12,319 nt of DNA from a bacterium (GCA_028696285.1 JAQVHJ010000028.1:1-12319), one strand, 5' to 3'. Positions 7,143 through 12,319 are shown, counted from the stretch's first letter. Translations and numbers: made by a program. The notes: generated by a model not told the origin, from the letters alone.

Positions 7143-8178
7143 TATTATTTCCTCCGGGTAAAATTTTATTTTTTGTAAGATTCTTTAAAGCTGAATCTAT
7201 CAGTTTGATAGTGTATGCTATGTCACTCTTTTTTGCAATACTTACTGGAGAATGAATGTATCTTGCGGGAACTGAAACGGTAACACAACAAACCCCGGAA
7301 CCATACGTGTTTATATAACCCGCATCTGTCCCGCCGGTCTGGGAACGTTTAAATTGATACGGAATTTTATTCTTCCCGGCTGTTTCTGTCAGGTACCTGA
7401 GTAATTTAGGAGATGAAATGGATGTGCGGTCCATTATGGTTATTGCAGGTCCCTTTCCCAGTTCCGTGGAAGGTGAAATGTCCTTCTCGCGAGGAAGATC
7501 ACCGGCGGTCGTGCATTCAAGGTTAAATCCTAACTCGGGCTTTACTGAATCTACAGCCGTACGGATTCCGCGTAAACCGGATTCTTCCTGTGTCGAAAAA
7601 ACTGCATATAAATCAAAATCATACCTGTTCTTTAATAACTCGGTAATTATGTAACAACCGATTCTGTCATCAAACGCCTTCCCCATTACAGTCCCGTCTA
7701 TCTCCTTGAACTGTGTGTCAAACACTCCGTAATCTCCTACCTTTAAATATTTCTTCGCATCCTTTTCATTCTCTGCGCCTATATCAACATGTATACTCTC
7801 CCAATCAGGCACCCTTTCAAGATCAGAGTCCTTTTGTAGATGGATTGGAATATTACCTATAACTCCAAAGATCTTATGTTCAGGAAAATATATCCGCTTG
7901 GATAATACAACCCGCGGGTCAATCCCCCCCAAAGGCCGGACCCGAACCAAACCATCCTTTGAAATGTCAGAGATTAGAAAACCTACCTCGTCCATGTGAG
8001 ATGATATGAGAATCTTATGCTTTGTAGATTTTGAAGAACGTTTTAAACATATTAAATTACCCAGGATATCCGAGTAAATTTCATCTGCTATCGGCTTAAG
8101 GGTTTTCTTTAAATAATCTCTTATTACCTTCTCGTAACCGGACGGACCCGGTAAATTACTTAGTTCTTTTAATAGCAT
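7126..8178 (-). CDS. M42 family metallo-aminopeptidase (second of three tandem copies)
   Basis: The 350-residue M42 peptidase has the full metal site: SSHMDEVG (His61, Asp63), KAFDDR (Asp170), STQEESG (Glu198, Glu199), NLECTTAGD (Glu221) and ARYIHS (His309). Glu221 replaces the Asp of the downstream copy; both occur in the family. NLPGPSGYEKVI (8-19) and GGTDAG (282-287) support the call. The C-terminal tail is Asn/Lys-rich (PGGNNNEKNN) and its codons double as the ribosome binding site and start of the next M42 gene. The ATG is preceded by GGAG at 8 nt spacing. It also overlaps by 10 bp the stop that the upstream M42 gene would use if its internal TAA were absent, which marks the ancestral gene junction. 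Confidence 0.93.
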   Translation of the reverse strand: MLLKELSNLPGPSGYEKVIRDYLKKTLKPIADEIYSDILGNLICLKRSSKSTKHKILISSHMDEVGFLISDISKDGLVRVRPLGGIDPRVVLSKRIYFPEHKIFGVIGNIPIHLQKDSDLERVPDWESIHVDIGAENEKDAKKYLKVGDYGVFDTQFKEIDGTVMGKAFDDRIGCYIITELLKNRYDFDLYAVFSTQEESGLRGIRTAVDSVKPELGFNLECTTAGDLPREKDISPSTELGKGPAITIMDRTSISSPKLLRYLTETAGKNKIPYQFKRSQTGGTDAGYINTYGSGVCCVTVSVPARYIHSPVSIAKKSDIAYTIKLIDSALKNLTKNKILPGGNNNEKNN

Positions 8179-8267
8179 TTTAATCTCTCCACAATATCGG
8201 GTTTGAGGGAATAAATAAATTTGGTAACTAATTCAGATGTACATTTTAAATCATTTAAATCGGCTAC
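8169..8267 (-). pseudogene. Severed C-terminal codons of the first M42 gene
   Basis: Directly after the TAA at 8268-8270, the same frame stays open for 32 codons to a TAA at 8169-8171. The encoded peptide begins VADLNDLKCTSELVTKF and aligns position for position with MIDLDDVKATEDLLEKL of the third M42 copy, so it is the normal C-terminal helix of the family. Its end overlaps the next gene by 10 bp, in keeping with the other junctions. If the stop is real, these codons are untranslated unless the TAA is read through. Confidence 0.8.
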
Positions 8268-9200
8268 TTATACACAAGTATGCATACTTCTAAGAGGGAC
8301 AGAAATACCGGCAACTCCAACCCCGGTCTTCGAAAGCTGAATCATACCCGCATGCGTACCCCCGGGACGGGGCTCAATCTCTTCCTGGATCTTTATCTTG
8401 CTCTTCTTTGCAGTAGCTTTCAAAACCTCAACAAGTATCGGATGATATGCCGGGCCAATCGATATAATGGGTCCCCCGCCAAGCTTTGTAGAAGTATCCT
8501 TTTGACCGGGAAAATCTCCAAATGAACCGTCAAAACAAATCCCTAAATCAGGAGAAATATTATAACTCGATACAATTCCACCCCGCAGGCCAACCTCTTC
8601 ACCAAATGTGGACGCAAAAACAACCGTGAACTCAGGCTGCTTTTTCAATCTCTGGGCAATATCACATAATAATGTTACTCCTATCCTGTTATCAAAACTG
8701 GTGCCCGCAACTCGGGAATTCTTTAATTCAATGAAATTCTTCGGTAATGAAATATAATCTCCTATACAAACCTGGGCTCGAATAATTTCATCCGCGAGAC
8801 CGGTATCTACAAGCAACTCATCCTTCTTCCAGGCAACCTTTGAATCACCGGTCTGTAAATGAGGCGGGATTGACGTTATTATGCCGTGTAGCTTCTTCTT
8901 CCCGTGAACCATTACCTCCAACCCCGGAAAAATCTTATGGTCAAAACCGCCGATATTGGTAAATCTGAGAAAACCCCTTCCTTCAAAACCGGATACCATT
9001 AAAGCAATCTCATCCATGTGCGCTTCTATCATGAGGATTTTATTGCTTTTCCCTCGTCTTATCCCCCAAATATCTCCTAATTTATCCGTTTTAACTTCTA
9101 AACCAGCGCGCTTAAAATATCCCCTGACCTTATTCAATACTTCTTCCTCTTTCCCGGAAGGACCAAAGGTTTGTGATAAATCCTGTAGAATCTTTTTCAT
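8268..9200 (-). CDS. M42 family metallo-aminopeptidase (first of three), truncated by an in-frame stop
   Basis: The 310-residue product is an M42 peptidase with metal ligands in place: EAHMDEIA (His61, Asp63), SFDNR (Asp170), FGEEVG (Glu201, Glu202), CFDGS (Asp224) and LRSMHT (His307). It differs from its sisters in GGTHAG for GGTDAG and FDNR for DDR. It ends three residues after the last zinc ligand at TAA (8268-8270), where the sisters continue for about 32-41 residues. The frame beyond is intact, and the read-through length would be 343 residues, close to 339 and 350. The stop falls on the position held by Glu311 in the third copy, so GAA to TAA is the simplest explanation. Fresh nonsense mutation, sequencing error or read-through are all possible. 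The start is a clean ATG behind AAAGGA, downstream of a strong promoter. Confidence 0.9.
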   Translation of the reverse strand: MKKILQDLSQTFGPSGKEEEVLNKVRGYFKRAGLEVKTDKLGDIWGIRRGKSNKILMIEAHMDEIALMVSGFEGRGFLRFTNIGGFDHKIFPGLEVMVHGKKKLHGIITSIPPHLQTGDSKVAWKKDELLVDTGLADEIIRAQVCIGDYISLPKNFIELKNSRVAGTSFDNRIGVTLLCDIAQRLKKQPEFTVVFASTFGEEVGLRGGIVSSYNISPDLGICFDGSFGDFPGQKDTSTKLGGGPIISIGPAYHPILVEVLKATAKKSKIKIQEEIEPRPGGTHAGMIQLSKTGVGVAGISVPLRSMHTCV

Positions 9201-9229
9201 AGATAATCCTTTCTTCTTTTAATTTTTTT

Positions 9230-9258
9230 ATTATAACAATTATTAAATATAAAGTCAA
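9230..9258 (-). promoter_or_regulatory. Sigma-70-type promoter of the leftward nine-gene operon
   Basis: On the minus strand TTGACT (9253-9258), 17 bp, and TATAAT (9230-9235) stand about 30 bp before the first M42 ATG. Transcription should begin near 9223 with a leader of roughly 23 nt containing AAAGGA. No convincing internal promoter was seen between the following genes, which overlap or nearly touch down to position 496. Confidence 0.85.
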
Positions 9259-9298
9259 GTCATAATCAATCTAAATTTAAATTATTCACTTTCACTCC

Positions 9299-9452
9299 AC
9301 CATTCACCATTCACTGTTTACCGTTTACTATTTACCGTTTACCGTTCACCGTTCACCATTCACCGTTTACCGTTTACCGTTCACCGTTTACCGTTTACCG
9401 TTCACCGTTTACCGTTCACCGTTTACCGTTCACCGTTTACCGTTCACCGTTT
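9299..9452. repeat. Array of 22 consecutive 7-bp units
   Basis: The block divides without remainder into 22 heptamers: mostly ACCGTTT or ACCGTTC, with ACCATTC, ACTGTTT and ACTATTT at the left end. The right part is cleaner, with units 15-22 being four perfect copies of a 14-mer (ACCGTTC plus ACCGTTT). The array stops exactly where the GTCATTGCG element begins. It lacks spacers, so it is not CRISPR. Scattered heptamers of the same kind recur at 9822-9851 and 11685-11712. Heptamer arrays (STRR) are known from cyanobacteria with different unit sequence. Confidence 0.9.
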
Positions 9453-9613
9453 GTCATTGCGATGGAGATTGCACCAGCAATCGACTGAAGCAATCTCAGA
9501 TTGTCACGCTAATGTTTGTAATACAATTCTTACGTTTTTCGAATCACGAATCACGAATCACAGTTCACGAATTCAGATCGCCACGCTACGCTCTGGACAG
9601 GCTCCGCAATGAC
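9453..9613. repeat. MITE-like inverted-repeat element, copy 1, interrupted
   Basis: The ends are GTCATTGCG (9453-9461) and CGCAATGAC (9605-9613), perfect 9-bp terminal inverted repeats. Inside, GCAATCGACTGAAGCAATCT and the CACGCTA segment match copy 2 (11504-11609). A 61-bp stretch (9512-9572) containing a 51-bp repeat of another family splits it, flanked by near-identical 16-bp direct repeats (9496-9511 and 9573-9588, two mismatches). No coding capacity is seen. Confidence 0.75.
9511..9561. repeat. 51-bp dispersed repeat, copy 1
   Basis: The unit runs from AATGTTTGTAATACAATTCT to three GAATCAC heptamers. It is identical over all 51 bp to copy 3 (9770-9820) and differs from copy 2 by three transitions. 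It contains the near-palindrome TTGTAATACAA. This copy lies inside the interrupted GTCATTGCG element. Confidence 0.85.
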
Positions 9614-9666
9614 GTTACCACGAATCACATGTTTTAACCTGACGATGTATTATGTTCAAATGATAC

Positions 9667-9686
9667 GGGCGTCCGGCCGGGCGCCC
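9667..9686. repeat. GC-rich hairpin followed by CCTAC
   Basis: Arms GGGCGTCC (9667-9674) and GGGCGCCC (9679-9686) pair over 8 bp with one G-U and a GGCC loop, followed by CTACA. This is far more GC-rich than its surroundings. A related layout (GGGCG, CGCC, CTACA, then the 51-bp repeat start) is found at 11736-11821, so hairpin and repeat seem to travel together. It is not followed by a T-tract, so it is not a normal terminator. Confidence 0.6.
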
Positions 9687-9701
9687 CTACAGAGTGTATC
9701 A

Positions 9702-9752
9702 AACGCTTGTAATACAATTCTTATGTTTTTCGAATCACGAATCACGAATCAC
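9702..9752. repeat. 51-bp dispersed repeat, copy 2
   Basis: Same unit as at 9511-9561 with three transitions. It is preceded by TGTATCA (9695-9701), shared with copy 3. It starts 68 bp before copy 3 and ends in three GAATCAC heptamers. Confidence 0.85.
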
Positions 9753-9769
9753 ATTCCCCATATGTATCA

Positions 9770-9820
9770 AATGTTTGTAATACAATTCTTACGTTTTTCG
9801 AATCACGAATCACGAATCAC
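9770..9820. repeat. 51-bp dispersed repeat, copy 3
   Basis: Identical to copy 1 and preceded by TGTATCA (9763-9769). The three GAATCAC units run directly into GGTTCAC, GTTTCCC and then CCGTTCACCATTTACCGTTA, which are degenerate heptamers of the array type. Confidence 0.85.
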
Positions 9821-9862
9821 GGTTCACGTTTCCCGTTCACCATTTACCGTTAATGTTTTTCC

Positions 9863-9891
9863 TTGACATTTTTCAAATTTTAAGATATTAT
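9863..9891 (+). promoter_or_regulatory. Sigma-70-type promoter of pdxJ-lpxH
   Basis: TTGACA (9863-9868), 17 bp, and TATTAT (9886-9891) stand just before pdxJ, with an AGGAGG ribosome binding site at 9902-9907. The start should be near 9898, leaving a leader of only about 15 nt. The promoter begins right where the repeat-filled region ends, so the repeats stop short of it. Confidence 0.82.
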
Positions 9892-9912
9892 TATACTTAA
9901 CAGGAGGTTTTT

Positions 9913-10629
9913 ATGATTAGATTATCTATTAATATTGATCATGTTGCGACTCTTCGTAATGCCCGGGGGGAAGGATTCCCCGACCCCATTTCTGCCGCTG
10001 CTATTGTCCTTGCTGCAGGTGCAAACGGAATTACTGTCCATTTAAGAGAAGACAGGAGACATATTAAAGATCGGGACCTTCTGTTATTACGGCAAATTGT
10101 TCAGAATAAACTTAATCTTGAAATGGCTGCAACATCTGAACTATTAAAAATTGCAGTAAAAATCAAACCGGAAATGTGCACGCTCGTCCCGGAAAAAAGA
10201 GCAGAACTTACCACTGAAGGAGGGTTGGATGTAGTTAAAAACCTGAATTACCTGAAGAAATATATTAAATCACTCCACTCTTCAAATATTCTCGTCAGTC
10301 TCTTTGTTAATCCGGATCCCGCTCAAATTGAAGCCGCGTTTAAAGCAGGGGCAGATTATGTGGAATTACATACAGGAAGTTATGCTAATGCTAAAACCCC
10401 GAAAAAGATTAAAAAGGAATTGGATAAAATAAAAACAGCTGCTAAATTCGCAAAACAGCATGGCTTAGGAGTAAATGCAGGACATGGCCTGAATTACGAT
10501 AATATCCCTGCAATTGCAGAAATTCCCGAGATTGAAGAGGTCTCAATAGGCCATTACCTGATCGGATCAGCCATCTTGCTCGGGTTACCGGAAGTTATTA
10601 AGAAAACGAACAAATTACTAAACGGATAA
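9913..10629 (+). CDS. pdxJ: Pyridoxine 5'-phosphate synthase
   Basis: PdxJ condenses 3-amino-2-oxopropyl phosphate with 1-deoxyxylulose 5-phosphate to make pyridoxine 5'-phosphate, the last ring-forming step of the DXP-dependent vitamin B6 route, in the cytoplasm. The 238-residue length is typical. Visible marks are LSINIDHVATLRNARG (4-19), TVHLREDRRHI (41-51, His43 and Arg45), LEMA with Glu70, ELHTGSYA (151-158), GLGVNAGHGLNYDN (184-197, His191) and SIGHYLIGSA (211-220). His43, Glu70 and His191 correspond to the E. coli catalytic set His45, Glu72 and His193. The ATG is 5 bp after a perfect AGGAGG. It leads a two-gene unit with the lpxH-like gene 5 bp downstream. The rest of the B6 pathway is not in the window. 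Confidence 0.97.
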   Translation: MIRLSINIDHVATLRNARGEGFPDPISAAAIVLAAGANGITVHLREDRRHIKDRDLLLLRQIVQNKLNLEMAATSELLKIAVKIKPEMCTLVPEKRAELTTEGGLDVVKNLNYLKKYIKSLHSSNILVSLFVNPDPAQIEAAFKAGADYVELHTGSYANAKTPKKIKKELDKIKTAAKFAKQHGLGVNAGHGLNYDNIPAIAEIPEIEEVSIGHYLIGSAILLGLPEVIKKTNKLLNG

Positions 10630-10634
10630 TTCCA

Positions 10635-11414
10635 TTGGATAAACCAAAAAATCTTGCCGAAATATGGATACCTGAAGATAAAAAGATCTTTTTCTTCAGC
10701 GATGCCCATTTAGGAAATCAGCCGTATCATTTAGAAAAGTCCAGAGAAGAAAAGTTAATATCGTTCATACAGAAAATTTCAAAGGAAACTGAATATGTCT
10801 TTATCCTGGGCGATCTTTTCGACTTCTGGTTTGAATATAATAAATCTATCTATAAAAGATATATCCGAATCCTCTCGGAACTCATGGCTTTTACTGATAA
10901 TAATATCAATGTAAATTACCTTGTGGGAAATCATGATTTCTGGATGAAAGACCTGTTCAAGAAATTCTTTCATTTTAACCTTCACTTTAATCCTGTCATC
11001 CTGAATTACGGGAAAGATAAGGTTTTTATCGCTCATGGGGACGGACTTAATCCGAAAGATAGAGGATATCTCTTTGTTAAACGAATCTTTCGCTCTGATT
11101 TGACCGTGAAATTATTCTCTTCCCTTCATCCCGACCTGGCCTGGGCTATTGCGCATAACTTTTCAAAAACATCAAGAAAATATACAGAACAATATTCTTC
11201 TTCCGAGATTGAAGAATTGAAAAAATTCTCTAAAAACAAAATAGAAAATGAACATTTTAATAAGGTAATCCTCGGCCATACGCACAATCCGGAGATAACC
11301 TCATTTAAAAATGGAGAATATATCAATTCCGGAGATTGGATCAATCACTTCTCTTATATCGAAGTTTGCGGAAATAAATGGGAATTGAAATACTATTCGA
11401 AAACTGAAAAGTAA
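10635..11414 (+). CDS. lpxH: LpxH-like UDP-2,3-diacylglucosamine diphosphatase
   Basis: The 259-residue protein is a calcineurin-like metallophosphoesterase with the LpxH arrangement: FSDAHLG (21-27, Asp23 and His25), GDLFDFWFEY (59-68), GNHDFW (98-103), AHGDGLNP (133-140) and GHTHNP (214-219). LpxH removes UMP from UDP-2,3-diacylglucosamine to give lipid X, the fourth step of lipid A synthesis at the inner membrane, so an outer membrane with lipopolysaccharide is implied. GDLFDFWFEY and the Phe/Trp-rich middle fit LpxH better than generic phosphoesterases, but no other lpx gene is here to confirm it. The start is TTG, 5 bp after the pdxJ stop with a poor binding site; no in-frame ATG lies upstream of the metal motif, so coupling to pdxJ is likely. 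No terminator is seen after the stop. Confidence 0.82.
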   Translation: MDKPKNLAEIWIPEDKKIFFFSDAHLGNQPYHLEKSREEKLISFIQKISKETEYVFILGDLFDFWFEYNKSIYKRYIRILSELMAFTDNNINVNYLVGNHDFWMKDLFKKFFHFNLHFNPVILNYGKDKVFIAHGDGLNPKDRGYLFVKRIFRSDLTVKLFSSLHPDLAWAIAHNFSKTSRKYTEQYSSSEIEELKKFSKNKIENEHFNKVILGHTHNPEITSFKNGEYINSGDWINHFSYIEVCGNKWELKYYSKTEK

Positions 11415-11451
11415 TTTATCGTCTTAAAATCAAATAACATTATTAGCGAAG

Positions 11452-11504
11452 CAGTGTACCCCACGTGCAAGGCTATGCACTCAATGTAGTACATAGGTAC
11501 ACTG
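11452..11504. repeat. Nested inverted repeat beyond lpxH
   Basis: CAGTGTACC (11452-11460) and GGTACACTG (11496-11504) are a perfect 9-bp pair. They enclose a second pair, GTGCA (11465-11469) and TGCAC (11476-11480). The right arm shares its last G with the GTCATTGCG terminal repeat that follows. It lies about 40 bp after the lpxH stop and has no T-tract. Confidence 0.6.
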
Positions 11505-11609
11505 TCATTGCGCTATCGTAAGATCTAGCTAGCGAAACGAAGCGTCCTGGAGATTGCGAATGCAATCGACTGAAGCAATCTCAGATTGCCACGCTACGCC
11601 CGCAATGAC
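11504..11609. repeat. MITE-like inverted-repeat element, copy 2, uninterrupted
   Basis: This 106-bp element has perfect ends GTCATTGCG (11504-11512) and CGCAATGAC (11601-11609). Internal GAGATTGC (11550-11557) and GCAATCTC (11575-11582) can pair. TCAGATTGCCACGCTA (11581-11596) is present once, which shows the uninterrupted form of the site that is duplicated in copy 1. No coding region is seen. Confidence 0.75.
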
Positions 11610-11642
11610 ACACTTACGTCTGCAAATCAAATAACACAATTT

Positions 11643-11727
11643 GTCATTGCGAGGAGTGAGCAAAGCTAATGACGAAGCAATCTAACCGTTCACCGTTGAT
11701 CATTCACCGTTAAAGACGAAGCAATCT
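11643..11727. repeat. Partial GTCATTGCG element holding a heptamer cassette
   Basis: GTCATTGCG (11643-11651) opens a third element without a matching right end. GACGAAGCAATCT occurs twice (11671-11683 and 11715-11727), enclosing 31 bp that contain four heptamers (ACCGTTC, ACCGTTG, ATCATTC, ACCGTTA). The exact 13-bp duplication looks like an insertion footprint or a recombination product. Confidence 0.65.
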
Positions 11728-11735
11728 CTCAATTC

Positions 11736-11821
11736 GGGCGGACGTTTTAGGGTAAACCCTACGTGGTTTATCTCCCCGGACGCCACTACATATCGTATAG
11801 AATGTTTTTAATACAATTCTT
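11736..11821. repeat. Composite repeat with CTACGT hairpin and partial 51-bp repeat
   Basis: GGGCG (11736-11740) and CGCC (11781-11784) with CTACA (11786-11790) repeat the layout of 9667-9752. A partial copy of the 51-bp repeat (11801-11821, 21 bp, one mismatch to copy 1) follows ten bases later, as there. Inside lies a perfect hairpin, TAAACC and GGTTTA (11753-11758, 11765-11770), with loop CTACGT. Confidence 0.6.
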
Positions 11822-11853
11822 CCGGATAATCTCAATTTCACCCATGCTAAACA

Positions 11854-11870
11854 TATGCAACATTTGCATA
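11854..11870. repeat. Short perfect hairpin
   Basis: TATGCAA (11854-11860) and TTGCATA (11864-11870) pair fully around a CAT loop. It belongs to a cluster of hairpins in the gene-free stretch before the partial gene. Confidence 0.5.
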
Positions 11871-11915
11871 AACGCTATATTACCAATTTTCAATTCGAAA
11901 TGGTGCACCCTAAAG

Positions 11916-11939
11916 TGATACACCCTACGTGGTGTATCA
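11916..11939. repeat. Perfect hairpin with CTACGT loop
   Basis: TGATACACC (11916-11924) and GGTGTATCA (11931-11939) pair over 9 bp around loop CTACGT, the same loop as the hairpin at 11753-11770. The shared core is ACCCTACGTGGT while the outer arms differ yet remain paired. No T-tract follows on either strand. Confidence 0.65.
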
Positions 11940-11950
11940 TACGTGCGTTG

Positions 11951-11973
11951 CCATGCATACTTGTTGTGCATGG
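11951..11973. repeat. Short perfect hairpin
   Basis: CCATGCA (11951-11957) and TGCATGG (11967-11973) pair over 7 bp with a 9-nt loop. It is the closest hairpin to the partial gene on the minus strand but lacks the T-run of a standard terminator. Confidence 0.5.
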
Positions 11974-12034
11974 GTGCATCATCAATCTTCCTTTTTCAAT
12001 GCAAAGCGCTGTTAAATAGTTGAGTCCGGCACCT

Positions 12035-12319
12035 TTATTTTTTATTCTTCTGATACCTGTTGTCTTCTTCCTTACCGGTTATTTCTATCTCCTTCTCCCC
12101 ATAAAACCAGTTATCATCTGAAAATTGTCCAGATATATTGATAACCTTTTTATCTCCTGATTCGATATATCCGATATAACTGATGCCTTCTCTCTTTGAA
12201 AACTTGATCTCCATTCTTTCCTTGCCTTCCGCTCCGACTATCTTAATATCGGTTGGTTTGAGAACGCCGTTGAACAGGATCGTTTCCTGCTTTATATCCT
12301 TAACTGAATAATTGTCAGG
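12035..12319 (-). CDS. C-terminal part of an unidentified protein
   Basis: A frame on the minus strand enters from the right edge and stays open for 94 codons before TAA at 12035-12037. The peptide begins PDNYSVKDIKQETILFNGVL and ends in a Lys-rich, charged tail (KEEDNRYQKNKK). Alternating short hydrophobic and charged segments (DIKIVG, RMEIKF, ISYIGYI, KKVINISG, KEIEITG) suggest beta strands. There is no membrane segment or motif I recognise. Codon use looks like that of the other genes, with no stops despite AT-rich DNA, which supports it being real. The start and most of the protein lie outside the window, so no function is given. Confidence 0.65.
   Translation of the reverse strand, partial: PDNYSVKDIKQETILFNGVLKPTDIKIVGAEGKERMEIKFSKREGISYIGYIESGDKKVINISGQFSDDNWFYGEKEIEITGKEEDNRYQKNKK

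Noticed and set aside
6670..7161. Rightward reading frame of 163 codons opposite the third M42 gene
   Set aside because: It is antisense to a gene with complete M42 motifs, and it has no motif or ribosome binding site; it is a shadow frame.
8268..8270. Recoded TAA (stop read as an amino acid throughout the organism)
   Set aside because: TAA is used as the normal final stop by rpsU-adjacent genes such as the GNAT gene, the third M42 gene, pdxJ and lpxH, so general recoding is not supported; local read-through stays open.
9299..9452. CRISPR array
   Set aside because: The repeated unit is 7 bp with no unique spacers, and no cas genes are in the window; it is a simple tandem repeat.
9609..9866. 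Rightward frame of 85 codons in the repeat region
   Set aside because: Its codons are made of the 51-bp repeats and heptamers, giving repeated peptide strings with no protein-like pattern; it also runs into the pdxJ promoter.
11452..11504. Rho-independent terminator of lpxH
   Set aside because: The loop between the 9-bp arms is 35 nt and no T-run follows the right arm.
11786..11971. Leftward frame of 61 codons beyond lpxH
   Set aside because: It covers hairpins and a partial repeat and has no ribosome binding site or recognisable sequence.
11415..12034. tRNA or other known RNA gene
   Set aside because: Several hairpins are present but no cloverleaf with the usual T-loop and acceptor pairing could be assembled.

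Overview
The window looks like a piece of a low-GC chromosome from a Gram-negative-type (diderm) bacterium, probably an uncultivated lineage. Signs of this are an LpxH-like lipid A phosphoesterase, a lipobox-bearing lipoprotein, bacterial S21 and PdxJ, textbook sigma-70-type promoters (TTGACA/T, 17 bp, TATAAT) and small dispersed intergenic repeats. Three M42 peptidases hint at a peptide-fermenting life, but the phylum cannot be fixed from this sequence.

Left part (1-9258, all on the minus strand): a promoter at 9230-9258 faces a nine-gene run reading leftwards with overlaps of 4-17 bp or gaps of 3 bp. In transcription order it holds three tandem M42 aminopeptidase paralogues, a GNAT acetyltransferase, a purine nucleoside phosphorylase, RecJ, a PGRP/AmpD-type amidase, a GlcF/HdrC-like iron-sulfur protein and a lipoprotein. 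rpsU (S21) follows with its own perfect-consensus promoter and a terminator at the window edge. The first M42 gene is cut by an in-frame TAA; the lost 32 codons are still open and still overlap the next gene. The recJ product has a complete DEDDh 3'-5' exonuclease domain nested inside its DHH domain, which is the most striking protein in the window.

Middle (9259-9862): about 600 bp without genes, packed with repeats. There is an exact 22-unit heptamer array, a GTCATTGCG-ended inverted-repeat element split by a second repeat family, three copies of that 51-bp family, and a GC-rich hairpin.

Right part: pdxJ (vitamin B6 synthesis) and an lpxH-like gene form a rightward pair with its own promoter. 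They are followed by about 620 bp of related repeats and perfect hairpins (11415-12034). The last feature is the C-terminal 94 codons of an unidentified gene entering from the right edge on the minus strand. The same repeat families therefore bracket the pdxJ-lpxH pair on both sides.

Together the leftward operon suggests peptide and nucleoside salvage combined with DNA repair and cell-wall turnover; this functional link is an inference from gene order only.
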